Positions 20,945 through 31,179 are shown, numbered from the stretch's first letter. The stretch is DNA of 64,000 nucleotides from Ariolimax columbianus (GCA_036924085.1 JAVGWX010000011.1:13828318-13892317), one strand, 5' to 3'. Numbers and translations are program-made. Notes: a model not told the origin generated them from the letters alone.

Positions 20945-21445
20945 ATGTTTTGTTTTCCCTTTCCTTGCTGCGTTGTCCTTTCCCCTCTCGGTGCTGCAAG
21001 AACTTCTGTTCGCGAAGCCTGGTGTGGCGCTTCGTGGTACATCTCCACTTGGATCGGTCTGCAGTTTCGTCTTCCTAGAATGCCAGCCCTATGTCCAGTG
21101 CCTTAATGTCCCGCTAACAAACATCTTTGAAGCTCAGATGTGGTCGGCCTGCTGTTTTGTTTTCCCATCGCTAACTTTTTATAAGGAATGCATTTGGGGA
21201 TGTGATCATCTTCCACGTGGAACAAAGACTGATCCATCGAACACTTCGTGGCCTAAGAAAAGTGTACACGCTTGGGAGATTCGTGCGAGAAGGCATTGTT
21301 TTCATTCGTCACTCTGTCCCTCATTGCAACGCCAAGAATGAATCACAGACTCCGTAGATGGAAACTGTAACGCCTGTGCTTCTTATTTGGGGGGTGGGGG
21401 TGGGGGCTTTGGATGTCCATGTTTCGCTACCACATAGGAACGTGC
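20945..21445 (-). mobile_element. LINE E, C-terminal RT fragment, copy 2
   Basis: The minus strand reads CGSETWTSK near 21430, then, with frameshifts, DIKALDI, DRSKWR and KFLQHREGKGQR, parallel to LINE E copy 1 at 7560-8050. The 122-codon plus-strand ORF at 20973-21341 is the antisense of this fragment and not a gene. Confidence 0.75.
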
Positions 21446-21604
21446 AGACGACATATATATTGTGAAACCATCGCCTTGGTTTTTATTCAAAATTTCTGTT
21501 TTCTGTGAAAACCCGATTAGAAACCCGTTCAGTTTTGTTTAATTATTAAGCTGAAGGCGCAATGAACGAGCTGACATGAGTCAGCGACTCATGACTGACT
21601 CATT

Positions 21605-21855
21605 AAGTCAGGATCAGTGAACCAGGACTGTCCAATACGCTCTTCCGCCTCCATGTGGCTCTAGAAACAGACTGCATCCGTGCAGCCTAGCTAATATAAT
21701 TGGGATCGCAAGAAAAAAAATAAACTCAGTCCAACAAATTTTCCGTACTGAAACCGAATGTGTAGGGTCGAAATTTACAGATGTCACAGCCTCGCTGTAA
21801 ACTACGACACGACGTCGCGAAACATCCATCTCTGAACGAAGAAGAAAAGGAAAAA
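21605..21855 (+). mobile_element. Element B copy
   Basis: TCCATGTGGCTCTAGAAACA, TGCAGCCTAGCTAAT, CTCGCTGTAAACTACGACAC and CATCTCTGAACGAAGAAG in element B order, with the CGTCCTTTTCAGCACC-type 3' end in diverged form. A near-palindrome CATGAGTC-AGC-GACTCATG lies just upstream (about 21573-21591). Confidence 0.7.
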
Positions 21856-22545
21856 GCATATATGAATAGACTTAACAAGCGTTATTCGTTCCTTTTCTAC
21901 ATTTTGGTGAAGCAGTCATCTTTTATTTTGTGTTCACGCCTTTGTTTCCTAAGCTGGAGTGAGTTATACTATGTTTTGCGCCTAATTTGCCAAGTACATC
22001 AAATGTCAAAACGAATTATTAAATGTGTTTTCCCCCATTATGGGCACGGCCTTTCTAAATCATGAAATACAATCTAAATCAATTTTGGGTTGTGGCCGTA
22101 GAATTTATCACTTCGCCATTCTGTCCACGTGTGCCGTAATTAGCCCTGCCATCACTAAACCGATATCGCGTGTCAAGTACGCTACTCTAATATTGCGGTT
22201 TTTACACTAATGCCCATATATGGAACTTTGATTTTTGCTACGACGCCTAAAGATACTTCATTCATCATTGTGAAACTAGGTCAAGCATTCCAGCTGTCGA
22301 GAATATTCTCAAGGGTGCTACAGCAAATATGTCGACTTTCGGCGTTTCAAGTTTCGTCGCTTCGGTCTATCGCCGGTTTTCAATTTTAACCACGTTTCGC
22401 AATTTCGTCACTAGCTTCGTTCTTTCTTCGCATTTTGTCATCACCAGGCGCCAACTTGTTTCTTTGATCGTTCAGTATTTCAATAGAAGTCGTTTTTTGT
22501 ACACTGTATTACAATTGTCCGCATGACATTGCTTATAAGAAGTTA
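21856..22545. other. No recognised feature
   Basis: No gene or repeat recognised; ORFs up to 94 codons lack familiar motifs. Confidence 0.4.
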
Positions 22546-22547
22546 AT

Positions 22548-22928
22548 GATGTTATACTGGCTTAGAAGACTGTAGAGTCTGTAAACAACCAGCTTCTTTT
22601 ACATTTCATGTCTCTAAAAGCTGTATGCGTCCAATCTATTATTAAATGCAATAATTGTCCCTGGTGCCACTACTTCCTGTGGCAATGCAGTCATCAATCT
22701 CTAACTAAAAAAATATTTCCTAATATCTTATCTGGACCTTTGTTTAGTTAATTTGTATCTATGCCCTCTTGTTCTTGTAGGTGGTTGTATTTTGAAAAAA
22801 AAATTGTTTTAGACTAATTTATCCGTTCCTTTGATCCTTTTATAAACCTGTATTGTCACCTCGAATTCTCCTATTTTTTAGCCGTTTTTTTCTGAGTCTT
22901 TCCTCGTAACTGTAATTCTGGAATCTCA
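22548..22928 (-). mobile_element. CR1-like LINE, 3' end
   Basis: The minus strand reads YEERLRKKRLKNRRIRGDN, GLYKRIKGT-like, QPPTRTRGHRYKLTK and RYFF-type residues, then ALPQEVVAPGTI and AFNNRLDAYSF before the stop. This is the classic CR1 C-terminus (family knowledge). Frameshifts and a stop are present. It joins directly to an RTE-like RT core at about 22930. Confidence 0.85.
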
Positions 22929-22929
22929 C

Positions 22930-23945
22930 TTTCTTCATGTTGATATTCAGTCCTAGTTTGGTCGATTGTTCTCACACCGCATTGTTTGTCTTGTATTTGA
23001 CTATGACTGTGTGACAAAAGTACCAGACCATATGCATAGTCCAGGTACTCCAATTGTGACAATAGTGTCCACTGAATACCATTTTTTTTTTGCCTTTGAT
23101 TCATGTCTTAATTATCCAATCTATAGCCAAAAAGAACAACAAAGGTGAGAGCAGGCATCTCTGGCTGACCCCTTCTGTCTCACCCCTGTTTGCACCCCGA
23201 AGCTGTCAGTAATTACTCCTCCATGTACCACTCTACTAACTATGTCTTTGTACATATTCTGGATACGGGTTGCGTACTTCTCTGGTATCCCATAGTGTCT
23301 CAACAGTTGCCATAGAGTACTTCGATCCACACTGTCAAACGCATTTTCATAGTCGATAAAATTTGCGTATAGGGATGATTTCCATGCAATGCTTTGTTCT
23401 ACTATGATGCGTAGCATAGCTATATGATCTGTGCATGATCTTCCCTGGCGAAATCCTACCTATTCCTCTGTGAGCTTTTTGTCTACTTCAGTTTTTAGTC
23501 TGTCCAAGATGATTCTGTTGAATTTCTTGCCTGGCACCGACAGCAATGTAATCCCCCTATAATCGCTGCTATCTGCCAGGACCTCCTTCTTAGGCAGTTT
23601 AATCAGATGTTCTTCTTCCCATATCTTCTTGAATAATACTTGCAATGTAGCTGTGGCCTTATCTATATCTGTCATAATGGCTTCTACTGCTATTCCATCA
23701 GGTCCGGCCGCTTTCCCTTTCTTGAGTTTGTATATGGCCCTTTAGATTTCTATCTTATTTGGTGGGTTGCAGTCTAAGTTCAGGGTATCCTCTGCTGGTC
23801 GGATGTTTGGCCACAGTTTCTTCACATAACTTACTCCACATCTCTTTAGTCTGGTCCCACACACTATTAATGTACATTTCTTCATCTTCATGTAGCTCTT
23901 GTAACACTTGATATCTGTTATTAAGTTTTAAGCTAAATTATGTCT
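22930..23945 (-). mobile_element. RTE-like LINE, RT core (broken)
   Basis: Best RT domain in the window, minus strand. In order: NRYQVLQELHEDEEMYINSV, KKGKAAGPDGIAVEAI, DYRGITLLSVPGKKFNR, a stop at the end of KLTEE, GFRQGRSCTDHIAMLRIIVE, LYANFIDYENAFDSVDR, VHGGVITDSFGVQTGVRQ, a frameshift, then LEYLDYAYGLVLLSHSHSQ. The block with the first catalytic aspartate (FIDYENAFDS) is intact, but the YADD active-site box is YAYG, so the enzyme is dead. The domain corresponds to the middle of an RTE-type polyprotein; the endonuclease is absent. Confidence 0.9.
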
Positions 23946-24164
23946 TCTTTTAAATCAATTAATCAATGTCCGTCGATCTTTTCTAAACACAGACCATTGA
24001 CAACCCTCCTCCAGCAAGCGGTCTCCAGCTGCCAGCGTCGGTTTGAAAAAAATAAACATATATTTAGATCGACGATTTTTAACAAAAGACGGCATTTTCT
24101 GGCAAAATAAAAAAAAGCAAAAATTCGTAACAAAATGTTTGAAATGTTTTGTTCGCGATTGGTC
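23946..24164. other. No recognised feature
   Basis: A 76-codon minus frame (23963-24193) includes NRRWQLETACWRRVV, which may be another eroded LINE terminus; too little to assign. Confidence 0.35.
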
Positions 24165-24440
24165 TTAATATGACGATGCACTGTGCAGCACATCTGAGAT
24201 GGGCTGACTATGTGGTACAGCTGTCAGATCAACGTCTGTCAAAAAACCTGCTCTGTGGTGATCTGCAAAACGGCATAAGAGAAAGCAGTGAGCAGAGAAA
24301 AAGGTACAAGGACAGTCTTAAGAGATCAATCATCATCAACTGATCCAGTGTGGTATTAACCAAGATGTCTGAGAAAGAATCGCCACTAATTGCCCAAACT
24401 GGAGCAACACTATTGCGGAGGGTGTTAAGAGTAAAGAATA
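24165..24440 (+). mobile_element. LINE H, C-terminal RT fragment
   Basis: LRWADYVVQLSDQRLSKNLL and EQRKRYKDSLKRSI, then in another frame NCPNWSNTIAEGVKSKE. This follows the LINE end pattern LRWxGHVxRM-x-D-x-R-x-PK-x-L-LYGEL ... RYKD-x-LK. 5'-truncated and frameshifted. Confidence 0.8.
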
Positions 24441-24464
24441 AATGAGGCTATCTAGAGACGATTA

Positions 24465-25440
24465 CTCCGCGTGCCAGGTCAGGTCAGGTCATCCCGTAAC
24501 CGGTGAGGTCGTTGGGGCACACATGAAGACACCCTCACATCCCCTCGCCACCCTTCTTTGTCAGCGGCCGCTGCCTGTGCCTCTTCTGGTCGAAGATGGG
24601 TCAATTCTTATGTTGTCCTCTGACCTCTTTTTTTTGGGACGGCCTCTTCGTCGTATGACTTGCACCTTTTCGTGCAGAATCGTATTTGCAAGACCATTTG
24701 ATCTCGATATGTGACCGTACCAAGTGAGTTTCCTTCTTTTCACAGTTGCCAAGGCAAAGAAAAGGCAAAGGCCGCCGTCCATCATAGACAATGATGGCAT
24801 AATTAATTTTACTAGCGCTATTTTTAGGAATGATTAACTGCGCTACTTTCTATCCTCACTCTCTCGTCTCGTGCCGCTCGACCTCAGTGGCAAGTTAAGG
24901 ACAAGACGACTAGGGGGCGACTACGAGATGCAGGGGGCTCCGCATCAAGCACCCGTAAAAAAGACGGCGGAGTCCGGAGTCGAACCCACACCACCTGATC
25001 ACGAGGCCGACGGCTTAACCACATCGCCACTGAATCCCCGACAGTTGCCAAGAGGCCCTATTGCTGTTGTAATCCTATCTCGTATTTCCTCATTTATAAC
25101 TCTATCTTTGCAAGTGACGCTTAAACGTCTTCAGAAACATCTCATCTCCAAGGCCTATATCCTTCGCTGAAGGTTAGCTGTAACTGTCCATGCCTCACAA
25201 GCATAGAGGAATATTGACAGGACTAGTGTACGCATTAATCTTATTTTCGTGCATAGTAACCGTTTATCTTGCCAGATTTTGTTAAGCCGTGCAAGCGCCT
25301 CTATTGTCTGTGCTATCCTTGCCAGCACCTCACATGTTGATCTTTCATCACTGACAATCGACCCTAGATATTTAAAACGGGCACCCCCTTCCAGTTCCTG
25401 GTTCTGCGTCTGCTCACAACAAAACATCATCCACCCCCCG
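24465..25440 (-). mobile_element. RTE-like LINE, C-terminal RT region (split by SINE3)
   Basis: Minus strand from 25430: GGARFKYLGSIVSDERSTCE, ARLNKIWQDKRLLCTKIRLM, LSIFLYACEAWTVTANLQRR, then (after the SINE) TVKRRKLTWYGHISRSNGLA, NTILHEKV and RRRGRPKKKRSEDN. The 3' UTR ends GGGATGACCTGACCTGACC, a TGACC repeat tail. The frame is open for about 90 codons before the SINE and about 79 after it, so this is one of the less decayed copies. Confidence 0.88.
24754..25040 (-). mobile_element. SINE3 (tRNA-derived) inside the LINE
   Basis: The minus-strand head GGGGATTCAGTGGCGATGTG with GTTAAGCCGTCGG (A-box) and GGGTTCGACTCCGG (B-box), then a body ending in a short stem (CATCATTGTCTATGATG) and a GCC/TTT-rich tail. 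A perfect 12-bp TSD, ACAGTTGCCAAG, lies at 24742-24753 and 25041-25052. Removing one copy restores the LINE reading GLLATVKRRKLTW. Confidence 0.93.
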
Positions 25441-25864
25441 TAGAAGGTGTTGTCCTATCTCCTTCTACTAAGTGCACCAGACAATTCCGGGCTCCGATTG
25501 GTCTATTTAGCCATCTCCGATCTCATGGGAACAGTAGATGTTGACAAAGTGGTTCTCATCGATTATGATGTACGAACAATGGTAGAGATCGGACGTCCGC
25601 GTCAGTGTCGAGCCCGTTCAAAATCCCTTGGCAGTTAGAAATCGAAAAGAGTATCGAAATCAAAGCGCTGCCTTGACAAAAAACAAAATTATGCTCAAAA
25701 TCTACACAATCTAATAAGGGATCCTCGTTGGTGTTACGTGATGAGATTCTTAAAAAATACTGGAGAATAACAGAGCACGTATCGGTTAAACAATGTGCAA
25801 TGACGCTTATTCTTCGAAGAAAAAAAAATATTAAGTTATCTTTTCACCCCGATTTTCTTCAGAA
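25441..25864. other. No recognised feature
   Basis: No gene or repeat recognised. Confidence 0.4.
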
Positions 25865-26260
25865 CCTTTAGCTTTGTTAGCTTCTGTTTCCATGAAATGA
25901 AATCCATTTTCTGTTACATCCACATTTCCATGAACTCTTAAATTTTCTAGCTGCTTGTTCATTGTCTAAGTCTCCACACCACACATTAGTATTAGTTTAC
26001 ATAACACTTGATCCTTCTTATTTTTAAGGTTGTAGCCTAGTTCTCTAGGTGACAACATCTTCGTCCTTCTGCTGCACGCTCGGGATGTGAGGAAAGCTAC
26101 TGCAACCCGCCATTTAACGTTCATTTTAGAGCGCACAAAAGAGTAAACCCACTGATTGTGAGCATGCGCACACAACATTCTGCTTTTGATTTCAGTTTCC
26201 CATTTGCCGTCATCGGTTAGTACATATCCACGATATGATAAACTTGTCACTAACACCAGT
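25865..26260 (-). mobile_element. LINE RT fragment split by element A
   Basis: Minus strand from 26240: YRGYVLTDDGKWETEIKSRM (RT thumb region), an element A fragment, then MLSPRELGYNLKNKKDQVLC, LILMCGVET, a stop and TMNKQLENLRVHG. LMCGVET corresponds to the common LYGAETW motif. The stop and truncation make it inactive. Confidence 0.8.
26056..26168 (+). mobile_element. Element A, 3' fragment inside LINE
   Basis: GCACGCTCGGGATGTGAGGA, AAGCTACTGCAACCCGCC and GCGCACAAAAGAGTAAACCC match the 3' third of element A. The AAC tail is missing and no TSD was found, so it may have arrived by a truncated or non-canonical event. Confidence 0.75.
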
Positions 26261-26261
26261 T

Positions 26262-26405
26262 CAGTTGATCCCGTAACCCATCAGGTCGTTGGGGCACACT
26301 TGAAGACACAACCACAAAATCCTACGCCATCTCTCTCTGTCCGCTGCCACCAGTCGTGCCTCACCGGGACGAAAGTTTGGCCACTCAGTGATGTTGCTGC
26401 CCATC
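26262..26405 (-). mobile_element. RTE-like LINE, 3' UTR fragment
   Basis: GATCCCGTAACCCATCAGGT, CGTTGGGGCACACTTGAAGA and CTGTCCGCTGCC match the last part of the RTE-like LINE at 24480-24590 in the same orientation. Confidence 0.7.
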
Positions 26406-26421
26406 TCTTCCTAAGTTTCTT

Positions 26422-26670
26422 GGGCTCGGCGTGCGGTAGTGATTAAGTGACACGGCTCACAATCCGAAGGTGCTGGGTTCGATCCCTATCACAGCACCGA
26501 CCGTTACTCCAGGGAAGCAAACTTAAAAAATGTAGGAGGAAGCAGATCCTTACATAAAATGCATGCCGAAGTCGAATGCACTGAGCGGACAGGCGCAAAA
26601 TAAAAACAGTACTGCAACGCACGCTGCCTTGGGGAATAGAGATATGATGAGAACGCCAAAAAAAATAAAT
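26422..26670 (+). mobile_element. SINE1, copy 3
   Basis: GGCTCGGCGTGCGGTAGTGA and TTAAGTGACACGGCTCAC, B-box GGTTCGATCCC, GCCGAAGTCGAATGCACTG and an A-rich tail. Small deletions relative to copy 2. No clear TSD. Confidence 0.88.
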
Positions 26671-27165
26671 AATCGTTGTTTAAAAAAAGATCTAAATGTC
26701 GAAAACAGTTTTTGAAGTGTTGTAATTCTTCTTTCATCTCTCAGCCAGCAGAAACTATGTCAACGACATACTAGAAAGTATTTATTATTCTTCCACTCTG
26801 CTTTATTCCATCCATTCCTCTGACTGGTCTGAAGATATTATCGGTGTGCAAGTTAAAGTGGCAAGGTGCCAACACACATCCCTGTCACACACATCGATAT
26901 ACAGCAACTGTATCACAGCACGTAGGCACCGATTATATAATGTATAGTCTCTTAATGGTCACAGTGTCGCAACCACGGACAGTGTACGTGGGGAGGGTAC
27001 CACTGGTCTCTCTATGGGTTTCTTTGTTCACTTGAAATTCTGTTCAGTTACTAAGGTCTCTGCTCTGAAGCTACGTGAACATTTTCATGTTGCCGCTGAC
27101 AGTAACTTTCGTATGTTCTTTGGTCAATATTTCGAGTTTTGTTATTATGTAACATGTAAATACAT
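26671..27165. other. No recognised feature
   Basis: No gene recognised. Confidence 0.4.
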
Positions 27166-27169
27166 ATAC

Positions 27170-27170
27170 A

Positions 27171-27251
<81 letters not shown>

Positions 27252-27270
27252 AGATATATATATATATTAT
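27170..27270. repeat. (CA)n and (TA)n microsatellite
   Basis: About 38 CA dinucleotides with a few CAGA/CAAA interruptions, followed by a (TA)6 run. ORFs on both strands across it are low-complexity artefacts. Confidence 0.97.
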
Positions 27271-27314
27271 CATGTAGCATGTCCTTTGTAGAACGCCGCT
27301 CTCATCACAGCCAG

Positions 27315-27378
27315 CCGATATGTTCTTCTTCTTCTGCGTTCATTCTCAATACCCCGCTACCAAACCCTTAACAGGATA
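27315..27378 (-). mobile_element. Element B, 3' fragment
   Basis: TTCTTCTTCTTCTGCGTTCA, TTCTCAATACCCCGCTACC and AAACCCTTAACAGG match the 3' end of element B. Confidence 0.65.
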
Positions 27379-27912
27379 TTTAAATATATATATAATGTAT
27401 GGCTTTGACAAATTTTAGGTTGTCTCACCAGTCAGTCAAAAAAATTGCACCAGTCAACATGGTCGGACTGCAGTCATATAATTTATGTTAACAAATTTAA
27501 ACTAGGCACTAATTCACTTTTATTTCTAAATAGCAACGCGTATCAAACCAAAATGTAGTGTACTACTTACACAGTATTAGCCTATTTCTTCTTAAGAAAA
27601 AATGCACTGCTGTCAGAGCCATGGCGTTTGTGTCCTTGAAAATTATTCGTAGTTTTAGCACTAGTACCATTTATTGATGGCTTTAGTAGATTTAAATTGT
27701 AGTAGTGGAGATAAATTTAGATGCACTATCATAAGCTAGGTTATGTACATTCCATTCAAACTGTAATGTCATTAAATAATCGTGCGAGAGTCGTTATGTA
27801 GTAACGATTAGAAACGCAATTAACTGTTTAAAACGGATTTTTTTGTTACTCTTCAAGCAAACATTTTTACGCGTCACAGACGAGCAGACGTGCGCATTTA
27901 TTAAGCCCTGCA
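27379..27912. other. No recognised feature
   Basis: AT-rich, no gene or repeat recognised. Confidence 0.4.
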
Positions 27913-28022
27913 CATATGTATATATATATATATATGTGTGTGTGTATGTGCGTTCGAGTGCGTGTGTGCGTGTGTGTGTATGAGTGCGTGCGCGTGTGCG
28001 TGTGCGCCTGCGCGTGTGTGTA
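27913..28022. repeat. (TA)n/(TG)n/(CG-TG)n microsatellite
   Basis: Alternating purine-pyrimidine tract: (TA)9, (TG) runs and GCGTGTGCGTGTGCGCCTGC. Such tracts favour Z-DNA in vitro (general knowledge). Confidence 0.95.
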
Positions 28023-28099
28023 AGAAAACAACAATTGTGCAAAATTTCAAAGATAATTTACTCGTTGAAATTTCCAGCACTTAGTGTGTTAGTGTCCAG

Positions 28100-28300
28100 T
28101 TAGCTTAATACACAACTCTTATCGTTATTTGCAAGCGAAACACATTCGTCACCTGGAGGTCCATGGTTCAAATCTGGATAACCTATTTCTACACTTTATT
28201 TAATGTTGTCTGGTGGTGCATTTGTTCTCCGAGTGTTTGTACCAACCCTTTTCATTTGGGCTGTCTGCGTAGGCTGGTTTGGATCAGGTGACAGGACAAA
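28100..28300 (+). mobile_element. SINE5-like tRNA-derived element
   Basis: GGAGGTCCATGGTTCAAATC is a B-box region; the downstream part has TGTCTGGTGGTGCATTTG and GGATCAGGTGACAGG. A parallel copy lies at 31180-31360, and a minus-strand head at 51050-51125. The A-box is eroded. Confidence 0.5.
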
Positions 28301-28910
28301 GTGCCCAATTTTGAAATTATTTGCAATACTAACCTGTTAAGCATCTATGCACTTCTGAAATTGGCTCAGCTACTCTAGACGGGGTATGTTGTGCATGCCA
28401 GATAAGCGTATCGCCAAACAGCTGTTATATGGTGAGTTCAAAACAGGCAGAGGCTCACTAGGAGAGGCTAAAGAAACGCAACAGACTCCTTGAAAGTGTT
28501 TCTGAAATGCTTCAGTATTGATGACACCTGATGGGAGATGCCTACACAAGACCATACCACATGACGACTTAGGATCACCGAAGGTGCTCAGAACACAGAG
28601 AGTACTGCCGTCGCGGAGACTCATCGAAAATGTGCTGCCCGAAAAAAAACAATACTCACAACGATTCCACAGCCGGCTCCCTGCATGTATGCACTGTATG
28701 TGGCAGGGTGTGCCGTTCCAGGATTGAGCTTTACAGCCATCAGAGAACCCATTTCACAGCATTAGTCTGATGCTGTCGCCATTTTTTGCTTGCGATGCGC
28801 TACTTTCATTATTACCCACCGTTATGATTGTTGCTGTCACTAAAATAACTTGTCTTAGTACCCAACTATTTCGTCAACACATATTTGACTGTTTGACAAT
28901 CTTTTAAAAA
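28301..28910. other. Mostly unrecognised; SINE5-like end at 28825-28870
   Basis: GCTGTCACTAAAATAACTTG resembles the 3' end of the SINE5-like copy at 31315-31345. The rest is unassigned; two ORFs of 69 and 84 codons overlap antisense and lack motifs. Confidence 0.4.
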
Positions 28911-28914
28911 AACG

Positions 28915-29265
28915 AGAAGCCAGAGATCTTCAAGCAAAAAGTCAAAATGTGAAATGAAAAAAAGACAGAATTTGGAGTAAAAGTCAAGGGCTGCTACTAC
29001 GTTTTGGCGCAGAAACATGGACACTGAATAACAAGTTTGAAAAGAGTAAAGAAGACTTAGAAATGTGGGTATATAAACGTTTGGGAAATAGAAGAAAATA
29101 AATATCGAGGTATTTTAAACTTGGGGATGAGGGGTGGGGTGGTTATAGGGAGGGACGAGCCAATTGCCGAAATCACGGTTAGACAGTAAAGATATGTTGA
29201 CCAAATAACAAGACATACCTCCTTGTTGACAATACTAGAGCGACAAAGCTGATAGTGGAATTCCA
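28915..29265 (+). mobile_element. LINE, C-terminal RT fragment
   Basis: LLLRFGAETWTLNNKFEKSK and EDLEMWVYKRLGNRRK (LYGAETWTL ... FEMW-x-YRR in the family pattern), then in another frame DQITRHTSLLTTILE, the GH-x-xRH-x-LLKTIL region. Multiple breaks. Confidence 0.75.
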
Positions 29266-29269
29266 GTAA

Positions 29270-29660
29270 TAAGGAAAAATCGGCCTACTGGGTGTACAAA
29301 AATAGAAGACTTCGAGCTGACTTAATACAGGTTATAAGATAATCAAAGGGACGGATAAATAAGACTTTAACAAGTTTTTCAAAATACAATCACCTACAAG
29401 AACAAGAGGGCAAAGCTACAAATTAACTAACGAGATGTCCAGATTAGATATTAGGAAATATTTTTTTTAGTCAGAGAGTGGTGAATGCCTGGGATGCATT
29501 GCCACGTGAAGTAGTGCAAGCAGGAACAATTAATGCATTTAAGAATAGATTGGATTCACATAGCTTTTAGAGAATGGAAATGTACAAGAAACTGGATGTT
29601 TACAGACTGCAGAGTCTTCTAAACCAGAATAAAAACGTTAAGTCAAGTTAAGTTAAGAAG
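29270..29660 (+). mobile_element. CR1-like LINE, 3' end
   Basis: NRRLRADLIQVYKIIKGT, FNKFFKIQSPTRTRGQSYKL, RLDIRKYFF, then after a frameshift in a T-run SQRVVNAWDALPREVVQAG and INAFKNRLDSHSF with a stop. The (GTTAA)-type tail closes it at 29640-29660. This is the best preserved CR1 terminus here, and it is preceded directly by a different LINE. Confidence 0.88.
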
Positions 29661-30455
29661 GAAACAGACAATGTTGTAAGTGAGTGAATACCATCAGGAG
29701 ATGGACGGTAAAAGGCCTGTCACATTGTACAGTTATGGCAAGAGATAGAGTACGCTGGAGACTCATTGCAGCCGACGTTCGACGTAACAAGTCGTGGAAC
29801 ACAACCAATTAATCAATCAAAACTATTAAACGCCACGAGGAGCATAGGTCATCAACAAATACTCGCCATGGCTTCCTGTCGTGTGTCACCATTTCCAGCT
29901 CCACCCATATCTTTCCTGCTGATTTTAAGTTCGGCTCTACTTCTCTTCCCCACAATTGATTATGTCTGCCTCTACTTCTCTTGAATTGATGATCCCAGAA
30001 AAGCCACAGTCTTGTAACGCTATCAGCTGTCTTCCGTAATGTATCATCGTCAGCGCCTGCTATTTACGTCAAGTCCTACTGACATCTCTCCGGTTCTTTT
30101 CCACAGCTCTGTATTAATGACGTTTTCATACCATTTTATTTCCTTTATTCGACCTAAGCGTCGATTGATGGAAGAGCTTGCAACACTATCAAATGATCAC
30201 ATAATCCACAGACTGACCTATCACTCCAGATTGATGAGTTAAGTCAAACCATTGCATTTTATTTGCCTTATCCAGCGTTAAGAGAAGCCGTAAACCAGTC
30301 ATATGCAGCACAGTTTCAATATCAATAGTTTTTCATTTGCAAAGTTGCAAGCACCACGCACAACTTTCCTTAGTCCGACTATCCCAACATTCACATCTCT
30401 CGAACTTGCCGGTTCATATATTCAAATGTTCATCCCATACAGAACCTCAAAGGTC
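29661..30455. other. No recognised feature
   Basis: Upstream flank of the putative host exon. No gene or repeat was identified. Confidence 0.4.
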
Positions 30456-30459
30456 AACT

Positions 30460-30655
30460 ACTCAACCAATCAAACGTAGAGAGCCGTGACGTCATGAGAG
30501 GCCAGCGCGCGGTGGTGGAGAGGGAACTATGGCCGACAAAACCGTCAGAATCTGCTAGAACAATCTCTACCCACTCAAGTTGTGCCGGTGGACACTGTGT
30601 TTCTTGCTTTCACTTATTGAAGTCGGTGCTTGACTGATAGTTTGCCCTTATTATC
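30460..30655 (+). promoter_or_regulatory. Putative promoter and 5' UTR
   Basis: Directly upstream of the exon at 30656. It has a CCAAT box in AACCAATCA (CCAAT at 30466-30470), a perfect cAMP-response element TGACGTCA (30487-30494) and a CpG-rich stretch CCAGCGCGCGG (about 30503-30513) that stands out in this AT-rich window. No TATA box is evident. The transcription start would fall between about 30510 and 30640. This is inference from motif content. Confidence 0.4.
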
Positions 30656-30709
30656 ATGGCGTCACACAGAGCAGCAAAAAGCGGGATAGCCTTGGAGGCC
30701 CAGCAAAAG
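30656..30709 (+). CDS. Putative first coding exon, calponin/transgelin-like
   Basis: The ATG is in a strong context (A at -3, G at +4) and starts 18 codons, MASHRAAKSGIALEAQQK, ending exactly at a GTAAGC splice donor (phase 0). The residues resemble the N-terminus of invertebrate calponin/transgelin (myophilin-like) muscle proteins, where a short basic lead with KSG and EAQ-x-K comes just before the calponin-homology domain (family knowledge from memory, not a search). Reading through the donor adds 29 unrelated codons and stops, which supports splicing. I could not find the next exon (expected K-Y-D...W-I) downstream, so intron 1 would exceed 33 kb, or the gene is broken or the match is chance. 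It is the only plausible host coding sequence in the window. Confidence 0.5.
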
Positions 30710-31175
30710 GTAAGCGCCGTGTTTATATTGTCAGATAAGAAAAACCTAAAGTCCCTTTCATTGCTGAAAGTGCCGGCGACAGCGCGAACTTTGTAGCTCC
30801 CGCGGCAGTTCATAAATTTACCCCCGACTTTGCAAAGTGCCCATTTACAGCTGGGTCTACTGGAGAAGCGGTAATACCAGTTAAAAAGCCCTGACGTGCC
30901 TGGTCTATCAAACAGCACGACCAATATCCCCTGTATATCTATCTAACATAGGCGGTTAATGGTAAGCGCGATTTTAACCAGGTACAGTGGGTCATTGGGA
31001 TTGAATGCCAGGCTCCCAACCTATATTGCCACACTTGCGTCTGTCGTATAGAAACCTAGTCCCTGATATCTAACAAAAGAAATTAAAACTATGTGTCCAA
31101 TTAAATAAAGAATGGTGCCCTATTGATTAAAGACTTTAATAAAGTAGTTAGCCTTATACCCTATCTCATGTCTCT
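30710..31175 (+). other. Putative intron 1 start; SINE-like fragment
   Basis: Begins with GTAAGC. At about 30835-30870, TGCCCATTTACAGCTGGGTC resembles the body of SINE2/SINE4-type elements (CCCATTTACGGCTGGGTC at 33901-33918). The 104-codon minus frame at 30610-30924 is antisense to exon and repeat. Confidence 0.35.
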
Positions 31176-31179
31176 CTTT

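Noticed and set aside
20973..21341. 122-codon plus-strand ORF as a host gene
   Set aside because: The opposite strand encodes a LINE RT C-terminus (CGSETW ... DRSKWR), and the parallel copy at 7560-8050 does not keep this frame.
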